This document shows positions 46,699 to 55,352 of a DNA stretch of 64,000 nucleotides, piece after piece. Position numbers and translations under genes: made by a program. The stretch is from CAWBRT01 sp963696525 (GTDB taxonomy: Bacteria > Acidobacteriota > Terriglobia > Terriglobales > Acidobacteriaceae), in contig CAVOKO010000011.1 in the NCBI GenBank assembly GCA_963696525.1, forward strand, positions 62,001-126,000, written 5' to 3'. The notes under the pieces are model-generated. The model did no database searches. It was not told where the DNA came from and saw only the letters and a list, made by a program, of their open reading frames with translations. The number at the start of each line of letters is the position of its first letter. Position 1 is the stretch's first letter.

Positions 46699-48330
46699 TT
46701 AGCGGCCCTCCTTGGCTGGCTCTTCCGCCAGGGCGTGCGCCATGTATGCGGCCAGCGCGTGCGCCTGGGAGTCAGGCGCGCTGAAGCGCGGCATGTTCGG
46801 GCTCATGCTGTCCAAAACCGGCAGCAGCGCCTCGATCTGGTCGGCGGCGGCGCCGCGCAAGGCATTCTTCAGCGGCCTAAAAGGGCCGTCGATGGTGTGG
46901 CAACTGCCGCAACGCGTCTCGAAGACTTGCCGGCCGCCGGCCGCTTCATTTGCACTTGCGTTTACGGCGGGCGCCGGGTTCAGAGAGGCGAGGTAGCGCC
47001 CGAGTGCGGCACGGTCCTGCTGATTTCCGGCGAAGCGCGGCATGGTGCCTCTGGTTACCTCGAGGTGTGCCAGCATATCGGAGGCAAACGGCGCATCCCA
47101 GTCGCGCACACGGGGACGCATGGCACGCTCTCCGTCGATGGAATGACATTTGCCGCACTGGATGACGAAAATATTTTGACCGTAGGCCGCCGAGTTCGGG
47201 TCTTCGCTTACCAGGAACTTGGCGCTCTTGAGCATTCCGGTCTCGCGATAGCGTTCGATGGACTCGGCGCGCACATCGTTGGCATAGATGTAACCGGTGA
47301 TTGCCCAGGGCTTGCGCACCAGTTCGCGAAGGTACTCGAAGGACGCGATCACGCCAAAGCCCAGCACCAGCAGGATCGCTATCTGCGGCGTACGCATCCA
47401 GCGCGGCTTCCACACGCCGAACACCAGGGCGAAAAGCATCGCCAGAGCGGCAAAGGCGATTCCGCCGCGGGCGACATGTTGCGCTACCGGCAGCCTGCCG
47501 GAAAGATATGCCTTGGAAAATCCCGGTATGCAGCGGTAATACCATGCGGCCAACGGCGGCAGCAATAATGCACCCAATACCACCCACTGCGCGGCCCAGC
47601 GGACGATCTTGTCCCTTCCACCCCGACCAGCCAATAAAGGGCTTGTCGGGGACCCCGGCTCTTCCACCCCACCCTGCGCAACTACGGCGCCGGTCGGGGA
47701 CCCCGGCTGGCGCTCGGCGCTCCTTTGCCGCCCCACCGTAACCAACCCGAAAGCCCCCGCCAGCAGGATGCAGATCGCGGTGCGCAACAGCAGAGAAGGG
47801 AAATACGTGGGATTGAAAAAGCCATCGGCGAAGTGTTTCGTCTGCAACCAGTTTCCCGGCGTCAGCATGAAGGTGATGATGCCATTGATGACTACCAAGC
47901 TTAGCCAGGCGGCCACCAGGTAAATCCAGCCGACGATCAAATGATCGCGCGCCGACAGCTTGTCCCAGGATTTGGCGTAAACGATGGCCGAAATGATTTC
48001 GACGAAAAAGAAGACCCACTCGATCGCCCACCCCCAGACAAACGTATGGATGAGCGAGGAGGTGGCTTCGGGACTCACCAGCCCGATGGTGAACCAGATG
48101 CCGACTCCGCTGAGCGCGCCGAAAACCAGCGTGAGCAGGGCGAAAAATCGTGAATGCTTGCGCACATAGGCGAGCAAATAGGGATCGTTCTCGCGGTAGG
48201 CTCGGCGTTCGCTCAGCACCAGGAAGGCGCCCCCGCCAATGGCGAAATGCGAAACAAAGACGTGAGTAACCGCGACCAGAGCTATCAGGATTCCGCCGGG
48301 GAAGGGCAATTGCCAGACAGGATAGTTCAC
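46699..48330 (-). CDS. Cytochrome bd subunit I-like membrane protein fused to diheme cytochrome c
   Basis: About 543 residues from the GTG at 48330, selected for the GAGGAG seven bases upstream. The N-terminal 350 residues form CydA-like helices: FVSHFAIGGGAFLVLSERR, GVGIWFTIGLVSPEATS, FVWGWAIEWVFFFVEI, and GIITFMLTPGNW. The C-terminal periplasmic part carries two class I haem c motifs, CGKCH near residue 391 and CGSCH near residue 472, each followed by a Met-containing loop. It probably passes electrons from quinol to periplasmic cytochromes or oxygen. A repeat-derived insertion of about 40 residues interrupts the membrane domain. Confidence 0.88.
   Translation of the reverse strand: MNYPVWQLPFPGGILIALVAVTHVFVSHFAIGGGAFLVLSERRAYRENDPYLLAYVRKHSRFFALLTLVFGALSGVGIWFTIGLVSPEATSSLIHTFVWGWAIEWVFFFVEIISAIVYAKSWDKLSARDHLIVGWIYLVAAWLSLVVINGIITFMLTPGNWLQTKHFADGFFNPTYFPSLLLRTAICILLAGAFGLVTVGRQRSAERQPGSPTGAVVAQGGVEEPGSPTSPLLAGRGGRDKIVRWAAQWVVLGALLLPPLAAWYYRCIPGFSKAYLSGRLPVAQHVARGGIAFAALAMLFALVFGVWKPRWMRTPQIAILLVLGFGVIASFEYLRELVRKPWAITGYIYANDVRAESIERYRETGMLKSAKFLVSEDPNSAAYGQNIFVIQCGKCHSIDGERAMRPRVRDWDAPFASDMLAHLEVTRGTMPRFAGNQQDRAALGRYLASLNPAPAVNASANEAAGGRQVFETRCGSCHTIDGPFRPLKNALRGAAADQIEALLPVLDSMSPNMPRFSAPDSQAHALAAYMAHALAEEPAKEGR
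47612..47734. repeat. In-frame repeat insertion inside the CydA-like gene
   Basis: This GC-rich stretch contains two copies of gtcggggaccccggct (47643-47658 and 47694-47706 region) and two tccacccc blocks. It encodes a low-complexity loop with repeated PGSPT. The same GGGGACCCC core occurs in four intergenic places in the window (26787, 48603, 53649, 63806), so an intergenic repeat seems to have inserted into a gene without breaking its frame. Confidence 0.6.
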
Positions 48331-48808
48331 AAGATGGCTCCTCTGCCCAACCGGCGCGGGTGCGCCGGGACTGCACACTCACTATTTATATATCAACTTC
48401 TCTCATTTTGGGGATGCACTCCAAGTGCGGCTACCGCCTAGAATCGCCGGCGCTCTCGGCACCCACTCGTCAAAAAAATTTCGTTGGCCCTCATAAATGG
48501 ACAGTGGAGCGATGGAACTTGGAGGCCCCGAGCGGCGTGGAGTGGGACAGTTCCATGGGATCCTTTCGCTTTCCCCCAACAACGGCAAAAGCAGCCGTCG
48601 CCGGGGACCCCGGTTGCGCTCAGGATGACACTCAGAAAGTGTGTTTGGTTATGCGAGGTATTTCGGGACGCTGGACGCGGCGTCCGGTGCGATTCCCCGG
48701 GAATGTTCTGAGGCGGGGAAGATCGAGGGCGGAGGCGGTTCGAGGAAGGAGAGGAGTCACTATGCAGCAGCCCCGCCTCGCGCCCAAGCTTCAAGAAAAC
48801 GAGAACGT
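48331..48808. other. Non-coding region with repeat copy
   Basis: About 480 bases lacking a convincing gene. At 48603-48635 it holds GGGGACCCC followed by gcgctcaggatgacac, a member of the dispersed repeat family. The rest shows only fortuitous open frames. Its left side must carry the promoter of the cytochrome pair. Confidence 0.4.
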
Positions 48809-49060
48809 TTACGCGTAGTGCGCGGCATTCTTCGCGGCGAACTCCGCCTTGTCGGCCGGCAGCTCTTCGAGGGGAAAAATCGAATTCGTCGGGCAGGTCG
48901 CGACGCAGGCGCCGCAATCCATGCAGAGCTCAGGGCTGATGAACAACTGGGTCGCAGCTTCGAAAGCAGGTTCGTCGCCGGTCGGATGAATGGCTTCACT
49001 CGGGCAAGAGTCGAGACAAAGCAGGTCCTTCACGCAGGTATCAGTGATTACGTATGCCAT
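48809..49060 (-). CDS. Ferredoxin, two-cluster type with a three-Cys first motif
   Basis: 83 residues. The second motif CMDCGACVATCP is a standard [4Fe-4S] site. The first motif, CVKDLLCLDSCP, has only three Cys, which fits a [3Fe-4S] cluster as in seven-iron ferredoxins. The remaining segment is acidic. It is a soluble low-potential electron carrier, and a candidate partner for the AOR at 9.7-11.5 kb, though this is speculative given the distance. ATG start; weak ribosome site. Confidence 0.9.
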   Translation of the reverse strand: MAYVITDTCVKDLLCLDSCPSEAIHPTGDEPAFEAATQLFISPELCMDCGACVATCPTNSIFPLEELPADKAEFAAKNAAHYA

Positions 49061-49410
49061 TTAGTTTCTCCCATTGCTGATGCTGTAGTGGTGCGACCCG
49101 CTCGGTGCGACTGGCCGCTTTCCCAATGCCATTTTTATGGTAGAGCGTGATGACGCCAGGGGCGGTGATTTTAGTCACTTCCCTGTTGTGATGCCCCGCA
49201 CAACGACCGCCGCCGCAGGCGTCGCAACGCAGCGGGTAGAATGCAACGCGGCACGTGTTGTTGTTTGCAAGCTGTTTTCATTACTCATTTGGGATTGAAC
49301 CAACGGCGCTCCCTCGGTCCGTCCCCCGGTTGAAGCCGCGCCCCATGGGAATTTGCCGGCGCGGGGTTTGACACGCTTTTTCTCGGATGCTACCGTCAGT
49401 CTTCTCGCCC
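49061..49410. other. Ferredoxin/acyltransferase divergent region
   Basis: About 350 bases. The right end holds the strong promoter at 49368-49396. The rest has no recognisable gene or RNA. Confidence 0.4.
49368..49396 (+). promoter_or_regulatory. Strong sigma-70 promoter of acyltransferase gene
   Basis: TTGACA (49368-49373), a 17-base spacer, and TACCGT (49391-49396) preceded by TG in the extended -10 position. Transcription would begin near 49403. This decides the start codon: the ATG at 49387 lies inside the promoter, so the ATG at 49411 is used, with a leader of only about 8 bases. Confidence 0.65.
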
Positions 49411-50310
49411 ATGTTAGAGCTTTTGGAATTCCTACCAGTATGGTGTCTGTTGGGGCTCCTGCGGGTGTTGCCGCGCGGGGTGGCACACCGGGTTGGAATG
49501 GCGATCGGTCTCGGATTCTTTCACTTCTATCCACGCCTGCGGCGCGTCGGATTGCGCAACCTTGAACTGGCGTTTCCGGAGATGCCAGAGCCTGAGCGCC
49601 TCGGGATTTTGCGTGGTGTTTTTCTTTCCCTTGGGAGGTTGTTGGCGGAGTTCCCCAAGTTCCCGCTTTATTCGAGGGAGAACGTTTCAGAAATCGCGAT
49701 TTATGACGGATTTGAAAATTTTGCGGCGGCGCGCCAGAAAGACAAGGGCGTGCTATTTCTCACGGCTCACCTTGGTGGCTGGGAAGTTGGCTCGTTCGTT
49801 CACTCTGTCCATGGCAATACGCTTCAGGTCGTGGTTCGCGATCTCGACAACCGTTATCTCAATCGTCTGGTCAGGCGTTACCGCACGCTGCATGGCAACG
49901 GCAGCATCGATAAGAACGAATTTGCGCGTGGCCTGCTGGGCGCATTGCGTCGCGGCGATACGGTCGGCATCCTGATGGATACCAACATGACGCCGCCCCA
50001 AGGCGTATTTGTCGATTTCTTCGGCCATTTAGCCTGCACAGCGGTGGGAATCGCCCGCGTTGCTCTGCGCACCGGAGCCGCCGTGGTTCCCGCGTTCACC
50101 ATTTGGGATGACTCGCTGCAAAGGTATCGAATCCGCTTTGATCCGGCGCTCGAAACCATTCGCACCGGCGATGACGAGGCCGATGCGGTGGCCAATACGG
50201 CCTTGTATACCAAGGTGATCGAGAGTTTCGTAAGGCGCTACCCAGAGCAGTGGCTTTGGGTCCACAGGCGCTGGAAGACGCGGCCGCCCGGCGAAGCGCC
50301 TCTCTATTGA
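49411..50310 (+). CDS. LpxL/HtrB-type lysophospholipid (lipid A) acyltransferase
   Basis: About 299 residues from the ATG at 49411. An N-terminal membrane-associated segment precedes the catalytic HxxxxE motif (TAHLGGWEVG). Other family motifs are GDTVGILMDTNMTPPQGVFVDFFG, GAAVVPAFTIWDD, and the terminal YPEQWLWVHRRWKTRP. It transfers an acyl chain to a lipid A precursor or related lipid at the inner face of the membrane, implying a diderm envelope. Confidence 0.92.
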   Translation: MLELLEFLPVWCLLGLLRVLPRGVAHRVGMAIGLGFFHFYPRLRRVGLRNLELAFPEMPEPERLGILRGVFLSLGRLLAEFPKFPLYSRENVSEIAIYDGFENFAAARQKDKGVLFLTAHLGGWEVGSFVHSVHGNTLQVVVRDLDNRYLNRLVRRYRTLHGNGSIDKNEFARGLLGALRRGDTVGILMDTNMTPPQGVFVDFFGHLACTAVGIARVALRTGAAVVPAFTIWDDSLQRYRIRFDPALETIRTGDDEADAVANTALYTKVIESFVRRYPEQWLWVHRRWKTRPPGEAPLY

Positions 50311-50410
50311 ATCTTTTGAAATGGAAAGCCGGTGAAATTGAAAGCCGGCGCCGCTTCGGCACCCGGTCCGATCGAACGACGGTCTGTCGGGGACCAATCC
50401 GGGAATCGCC

Positions 50411-51769
50411 CTAACAGCACACAATATTGGGTGCCGTGATGCCCTTGGTGGCATTGCGGGTGTCGATCACGAGCTGCGACTCCTTAACAATACGTGGGTA
50501 GTCGTAAGCCGAATGGTCGGTCACGATCATGACACAGTCATATTGCTCAAGGCGGTCGAGCGGAGTGCAGCTCAGGTTGAGGTTGTAATGCCGTCCGCGG
50601 CCCACGCTGGGGAAATACGGATCGTTGTAAAAAACCTCGGCGCCGCGTTTCTGCAGCAGCTCGATGATGGTGAGCGAAGGCGATTCGCGAAGATCGTCGA
50701 TATCTTTTTTGTAGGCCAGCCCGAGAACCAGAATCTTGGACCCCTTCAGCGGCTTGCCCCGTTCATTGAGGGCGGCGGCAGTTGCTTCCATAACGTAATA
50801 GGGCATGGCGATGTTCACTTCGCCGGCCAGTTCGATAAACTTGGTGCGGAAGTCAAACTGCTTTGCCTTCCACGACAAGTAGAAAGGGTCGATGGGAATG
50901 CAGTGCCCACCCAATCCCGGGCCCGGATAGAAAGCCTGGAATCCGAATGGCTTGGTTTTCGCCGCCTCGATGACCTCGAAAATATCGATGCCCATGCGAT
51001 GGCAAAGCTGCTTCATTTCGTTGACCAGCGCGATGTTTACGCAGCGATAAATATTTTCCAGAAGCTTGGTCAGCTCCGCAGCCGCCGGGCTGGAGACCGG
51101 AACCGTGCGATGGAAGATGCTTCCATACAAGGCGCAGGCAAGTTCGGTCGCAGTGGGCTCCGCTCCCCCGACGATTTTCGGGATGTCGCGACGCGCAACC
51201 GTGGTATTGCCGGGATCTTCGCGCTCGGGAGAGAACGCGACATGGAAATTTCCCAAACATCCCGGACGCGCCGCTTTCAACCCCGCCGGGTTGCCTTTTT
51301 CCAAAAGGGGAATGACCACTTCCTCGGTGGTTCCCGGATAGGTCGTGCTTTCGAGCACAATCAACTGGCCTTCGCGCAGGCGTGGCGCAATTGCCTCGAT
51401 GGTGCTCGTGATGTAGCTCAAATCCGGTTCGTGGTATTCGTTCAGCGGAGTAGGAACACAAATGATGACCGCGTCCATCCCATGGATGAGGCTGTAATCG
51501 CTGGTGGCGCGGAACCCGGATTTTTGCGCGCTTTGAATTTCTCGAGGCAGGATGCGCACGATATAGGAGCTGCCCGAGTTGAGCGCAGCCACTTTTTTCT
51601 CGTCGATATCGAACCCGGTTACCGGGAAACGCTCCTCGCTGAACAGCAAGGCCAGGGGCAGCCCGACATATCCCATGCCCACGATGCCGATGTGGGCGGT
51701 ATGGTTTGCAAATTTGTCTTTCAGTTCGTTGCGGGCGGTGGCGTGCGATTTCAAGTTGGCGTTCTCCAT
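50411..51769 (-). CDS. Nucleotide-sugar dehydrogenase (UDP-GlcNAc/UDP-glucose 6-dehydrogenase family, WbpA-like)
   Basis: 452 residues. The Rossmann motif GIVGMGYVGLPLALLFSEE is near residue 27. The catalytic Cys sits in GPGLGGHCIPIDPFYLSW near residue 285. A Glu/Lys region ESTTYPGTTEEVV and the C-terminal LGLAYKKDIDDLRESPS are typical of the UDP-N-acetyl-hexosamine dehydrogenase branch. It oxidises the sugar C6 to a uronic acid with NAD. It lies 40 bases downstream of an epimerase on the same strand; the pair supplies precursors for surface polysaccharide. Confidence 0.92.
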   Translation of the reverse strand: MENANLKSHATARNELKDKFANHTAHIGIVGMGYVGLPLALLFSEERFPVTGFDIDEKKVAALNSGSSYIVRILPREIQSAQKSGFRATSDYSLIHGMDAVIICVPTPLNEYHEPDLSYITSTIEAIAPRLREGQLIVLESTTYPGTTEEVVIPLLEKGNPAGLKAARPGCLGNFHVAFSPEREDPGNTTVARRDIPKIVGGAEPTATELACALYGSIFHRTVPVSSPAAAELTKLLENIYRCVNIALVNEMKQLCHRMGIDIFEVIEAAKTKPFGFQAFYPGPGLGGHCIPIDPFYLSWKAKQFDFRTKFIELAGEVNIAMPYYVMEATAAALNERGKPLKGSKILVLGLAYKKDIDDLRESPSLTIIELLQKRGAEVFYNDPYFPSVGRGRHYNLNLSCTPLDRLEQYDCVMIVTDHSAYDYPRIVKESQLVIDTRNATKGITAPNIVCC

Positions 51770-51809
51770 TGGGAGCGGGTGTGGATTAGCGATCCGCTTG
51801 AATCTGGAA

Positions 51810-52773
51810 TCAGGAGCGGGCGAGCGACTCCGGCTTCATCGTGCTCTTGTACCACTCGACGGTGCGGCGCAACCCTTCCGGGAAGTCCACTTGCACCTCG
51901 TACCCAAGATGTTTCCGCGCCAGATCGATCGCGGCCAGCGAATGTTTGATGTCACCCGCCCGCTCGGGCGCATACTTCACCTCTCCCCGGTAACCGGTGA
52001 GCTGGCGCAAGATCTTCACCGTTTCATTCAGGGTGATTCTCGATGCGGTAGCCACATTGAACACTCGGCCGGCAACTTGGTTGGCGGGCGCCTCAGCCGC
52101 CAGCAGATTGGCGCCAACGACATTCTGGATAAACGTGAAGTCCCGGCTCTGCTCGCCGTCGCCAAAAATAGTGGGCTGCTTGCCGACCAGCATCTGCATG
52201 GTGAACTTCGCGAGCACTCCACTGTATTGCGAAGACGGGTCCTGATACGGCCCGAAGACGTTAAAGTACCGGATGGTTACGGTTTCCAATCCATATACCC
52301 GGTAAAACGAGGTCATGTAGTACTCGCCGGTGAGCTTGGAGACCGCGTACGGCGAGATCGGGGTCGGGAAGCATTCTTTCATGCTTCGGCAGACTCGGCG
52401 CGTCGCCATAGGCGGCCGACGATCCGGCGTACACCACCCGGCGCACCTTGGCATCGCGCGCGGCGACTAGTAATTGCAGTGTGCCGGAAACATTGGAATC
52501 GTTAGTCGAAATCGGATCAGCCACGGAACGTGGCACAGAGGCCATCGCCGCCTCGTGAAACACAACTTCCACGCCACGGCACGCCGTGGCGCAGGCGTTG
52601 GCGTCATTGATGTCCGCCTCAATGAACTCCATTGCTTCCAGGCCGGCGAGATTCTCCCGCTTGCCGGTCGAGAGGTTATCGATTCCGCGGACGCTCTCGC
52701 CGCTGGCGAGCAGCTCGGCGGCAATCGACCGTCCGATAAAACCAGCCGCACCGGTTACGAGATATTTAGCCAT
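51810..52773 (-). CDS. NAD-dependent nucleotide-sugar epimerase (WbpP/GalE family), frameshifted
   Basis: The first frame (ATG at 52773) has YLVTGAAGFIGRSIAAELL, GIDNLSTGKREN, FHEAAMASVPRSV and GSSAAYGDAPSLPK. The second frame resumes near 52380 with SPYAVSKLTGEYYMTSF (the catalytic YxxxK), RYFNVFGPYQDPSSQYSGV, and RDFTFIQNVV. A single shift near 52380 joins them into a protein of about 320 residues of normal length. SVPRSVADP and GPYQDPSSQYSGV point to the UDP-GlcNAc 4-epimerase subgroup. It is probably an operon with the dehydrogenase. Confidence 0.87.
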
Positions 52774-53219
52774 AAGCCTCCGAAACTTGGCTTACCACGA
52801 GACATCCTCCAAGCGTTGACCCGCGGTGGTTCCAGAAATCCCCGTTAGTATAAGCTAAGTAATTTCACCTGTGTCAGCCGCGACTCGTCGATTACGGATA
52901 GTCCCTACCAGCATCGTTCTTCATGCTACGGTGTCCGGTCGACCTCATCGGAAGATACTTTCGACGATGGGATCATGCGGCTCAAGTACTAAGGGCTCCA
53001 GCCTCGGAACGCACGTTTGTGCCGAGCGCCTCCGCGTCATTTTTTCTTCCAGCCCGCTTCGTTTTGCATGGACGCTTCCCGTCCGCTGGTGCATGATTAG
53101 TCAACATTGAATTTTCTCCGGTCGGCGGATGTGCTAAGCACGACCAGCTCACCATTCGATGCGGGAATTTCTCAACCGTTGCTGGCAAGCGAAGGCGGCT
53201 ATTTTGAACAAGGGTCCTT
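52774..53219. other. Non-coding region
   Basis: About 445 bases. No supported gene, tRNA or terminator. It should contain the promoters of the divergent epimerase operon and small Cys-rich protein gene. Confidence 0.35.
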
Positions 53220-53477
53220 ATGTCTGGTAAATGCATTAATAGTGCGTGTTCTGCTTCCTTTCGTGGTCCCGATGAAGGCAAACTGTTTCGCATCGACATT
53301 GACATTGGCAGCAATTCGGGTGGCGATGAGCGCAAGACCGAGTACATCTGGCTGTGCGGCCGCTGCGCCCGCACCATGAATCCAAAAATTGAAGTTGCCG
53401 GAAACGTTCTCACGGTGCGGTTAGCGGCAACCGAGGATTACAAGACCAGCGATGTCTTTCCCCCACAGGTGCACTGA
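53220..53477 (+). CDS. Small Cys-rich (zinc-ribbon-like) protein
   Basis: 85 residues. Two Cys pairs are spaced as in a zinc ribbon: CINSAC near the N-terminus and CGRC in EYIWLCGRCARTM near residue 46. The beta-strand-like segment KIEVAGNVLTVRLA follows. Similar short proteins with 'C-x-N-x-x-C ... WLCxxC' are, to my recollection, frequent in Acidobacteriota, but no function is known. ATG start with AGGG upstream. Confidence 0.65.
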   Translation: MSGKCINSACSASFRGPDEGKLFRIDIDIGSNSGGDERKTEYIWLCGRCARTMNPKIEVAGNVLTVRLAATEDYKTSDVFPPQVH

Positions 53478-53877
53478 CTCCCGGAGTGTTGTCCCGTGAG
53501 TTCGCTGCATCAGTCTTTAGCAGGTCATCCTGAGCCCAGCGAAGCATCTGCTCGTTCGCACCCTTAACAACCAAAGCAGTTCCTTCGCTCCGCTCAGGAT
53601 TTCGGCAGGCGGCTCAAGCACCCTAGAAAGCCTGAATTCTGGCTTGCTGGGGACCCCGCTCGGACGCCGCCTCACTCCTCAACTTCACTTCCCTTCGGAC
53701 GCTCGGAATGACATTTCCATCAGAACGACTCTGCAAAAGCTATTGCGCGAGCTTCTGGGGCGCGATACTAGACCATCAGAAAAGCGTCTTGGTGAGCCTC
53801 CCAAAACGCTTCATCGTGGCTGGAATAAGAAAAAGCCCTGCGGCTTCGACAGGGCTTTTCAGCTAGCGAGTCAGTGG
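53478..53877. repeat. Intergenic repeat cluster
   Basis: It contains an inverted copy of the ctcaggatgac repeat (53524-53545), a direct copy ttccttcgctccgctcaggat (53580-53600), a GGGGACCCC core (53649-53657) with cttcggacgctcggaatgacat (53693-53714), and a terminator. No gene is supported. Confidence 0.55.
53831..53859. terminator. Bidirectional terminator-like hairpin
   Basis: AAAAGCCCTG (53831-53840) and CAGGGCTTTT (53850-53859) form a perfect 10-bp stem with a 9-base loop, flanked by A-run and T-run. It can terminate transcription from either side, for example of the small Cys-rich gene or the aldolase. Confidence 0.8.
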
Positions 53878-54012
53878 CTAGAGCCTGTTTCATAAATTTC
53901 TTGGAAGGGGCGCGGCTTTAGCAGCGCCGTCCAGAGCCAACAAGAGTGCTGGCTTTAGCCCCTGAGGGGGTTTGCCGTCTCCTCTAACTTCGGTTTATGA
54001 AACAAGCTCTAG
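53878..54012. mobile_element. MITE-like element with 19-bp terminal inverted repeats
   Basis: CTAGAGCCTGTTTCATAAA (53878-53896) and TTTATGAAACAAGCTCTAG (53994-54012) are inverted repeats with a single mismatch. They enclose about 97 bases with no coding potential but with inner GC-rich complementary blocks (ggcgcggctttagc, gcagcgcc). Outer CTAG may be part of the repeat or a target duplication. No transposase is in the window, so it would be mobilised in trans. Confidence 0.7.
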
Positions 54013-54022
54013 GCAACTGGAA

Positions 54023-54799
54023 CTACTTCGCGGCAGCCGCCGCGGCCTTAACGTCGGTAACCAGTGCGCTTGCCGCCTGGGCCAGAATGCGGGCTTCGCT
54101 CAGGATCGTCACAAAATCAAAGCCTTTGGCAATCATGGCCTTGGCATTGGCGGCGCTACCGGTGTGAATTCCCGCCTTGACTCCATGGCGTTTGCAGGCG
54201 GCCAGAATCTGTGTGATTGCCTCTACCACCTTCGATTCCGTCGGATCGAGGCTGTTGGGCAAGCCCATGGAAATCGCCAGGTCATTCGGCCCGATAAAGA
54301 TGGCGTCGAGGCCGGGCGTGCTAAGAATGCTGTCGAGATTGGCGAGGGCCTCGGCGGTTTCGATCATGGCAAAGGCCACGATGGTTTCGTTGGCCTTGGC
54401 CTGGTAGTCGCTGCCTCCATAGAGCACAGCCCGCGTGGGACCGCTACTGCGAAAACCAGCGGGTGGATAATGGCAGGTTGCGACCAGGCGCTCGGCGTCG
54501 GCGCGCGTGTTGATCATGGGACAAATCACTCCATAGGCGCCCGCGTCCAGGCATTTCATGATGATCCCGGGCTCATTCCACGGCACCCGGACAATGGGCG
54601 TGACGCTGGTCGTGGAAATCGCCTGCATCATCGAAATCGCCGTCTGAAAATCCACCATGCCATGCTGGATGTCGATGCACAGTGAATCCCATCCCGTGTG
54701 CGCCATCACTTCGGCGCAGAATGAACTCGGCACGGAAAGCCAACCGTTGACCACACAACCGCCCTGCTTCCAGATCGTCCGCAGCTTGTTCTCTCTCAT
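54023..54799 (-). CDS. HpcH/HpaI family aldolase (2-keto-3-deoxy-acid type)
   Basis: 258 residues from the ATG at 54799, preferred over a GTG at 54814 because GAGGGAC precedes it. The class II aldolase motifs are CIDIQHGMVDFQTA, VRVPWNEPGIIMKCLDAGAYGVICPMI, a PPAGFRSSGPTRAVLYGG segment, AMIETAEALANLDSIL with the metal-binding Glu, and FIGPNDLAISMG with the metal-binding Asp. It cleaves 2-keto-3-deoxy- or 4-hydroxy-2-oxo acids to pyruvate plus an aldehyde. It ends in an Ala/Lys tail. It is about 45 kb from the oxidation island, so any link is speculative. Confidence 0.9.
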   Translation of the reverse strand: MRENKLRTIWKQGGCVVNGWLSVPSSFCAEVMAHTGWDSLCIDIQHGMVDFQTAISMMQAISTTSVTPIVRVPWNEPGIIMKCLDAGAYGVICPMINTRADAERLVATCHYPPAGFRSSGPTRAVLYGGSDYQAKANETIVAFAMIETAEALANLDSILSTPGLDAIFIGPNDLAISMGLPNSLDPTESKVVEAITQILAACKRHGVKAGIHTGSAANAKAMIAKGFDFVTILSEARILAQAASALVTDVKAAAAAAK

Positions 54800-55055
54800 T
54801 GAAGTCCCTCGCACCGCAATTCATTGCAGGGTCACGGGATCACCGCATGTGGTTCGGCCCGCAGCCCACAAGGGTGCGGCCCGGCCGCCGTCAAGATGTT
54901 GATCCCAATCTCCAGTGTCAAATCGTACGCCGAAAGCCGGTAACTCGCCAGAGCTTGCGTCGCCCGGCGGACCGCAACTTTACACCTTCGCGGGGCGCGT
55001 GTTACGCTCAATACCGTACAGGATTGATTATAAAGAGAGCAGGAGCGCGTTCGTT

Positions 55056-55322
55056 TTGTTAGCCCGAGAGCATAAGACCAATATCATTACGCAGTATCGC
55101 AGCCACGCCAAAGACACCGGCAGTCCTGAAGTGCAGATTGCGTTGTTGAGCGAACGCATCACTCAGCTCACCGATCACTTCAGAACCCACAAGAAAGACC
55201 ACGCCTCGCGTCGCGGCCTCCTGATGATGGTCAGCAAGCGTCGCAGCTTGCTGGATTATCTCAAGAAATACGATACCGAGCGATACAAGGCAGTCATTCT
55301 GAGGCTGGGCATCCGCAAGTAG
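55056..55322 (+). CDS. rpsO: 30S ribosomal protein S15
   Basis: 88 residues, the universal S15 length, from a TTG start at 55056 (AGGAG ten bases upstream). ITQYRSHAKDTGSPEVQIALLSERI and the C-terminal SKRRSLLDYLKKYDTERYKAVILRLGIRK are diagnostic (quoted here by their first residues DTGSPEVQ and RRSLLDYL). It binds 16S rRNA early in 30S assembly. pnp lies downstream, as in many bacteria. The TTG start may limit its translation. Confidence 0.95.
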   Translation: MLAREHKTNIITQYRSHAKDTGSPEVQIALLSERITQLTDHFRTHKKDHASRRGLLMMVSKRRSLLDYLKKYDTERYKAVILRLGIRK

Positions 55323-55332
55323 GATGTCGACT

Positions 55333-55352
55333 TTGCCGGGGCGAAAGCTCCG
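55333..55352 (+). promoter_or_regulatory. rpsO-pnp intergenic hairpin
   Basis: GCCGGGGC pairs with GCTCCGGC (one G-T) across a GAAA tetraloop, only 10 bases after the rpsO stop. There is no T-run. In other bacteria this spacer holds processing stems for RNase III/E that tie pnp expression to PNPase. A similar role here is inference. The remaining 55353-55631 shows no gene. Confidence 0.55.

Noticed and set aside
48438..48917. A 159-residue minus-strand frame upstream of the ferredoxin.
   Set aside because: It overlaps the ferredoxin in another frame and a dispersed repeat, and is Arg/Pro-rich without any motif.
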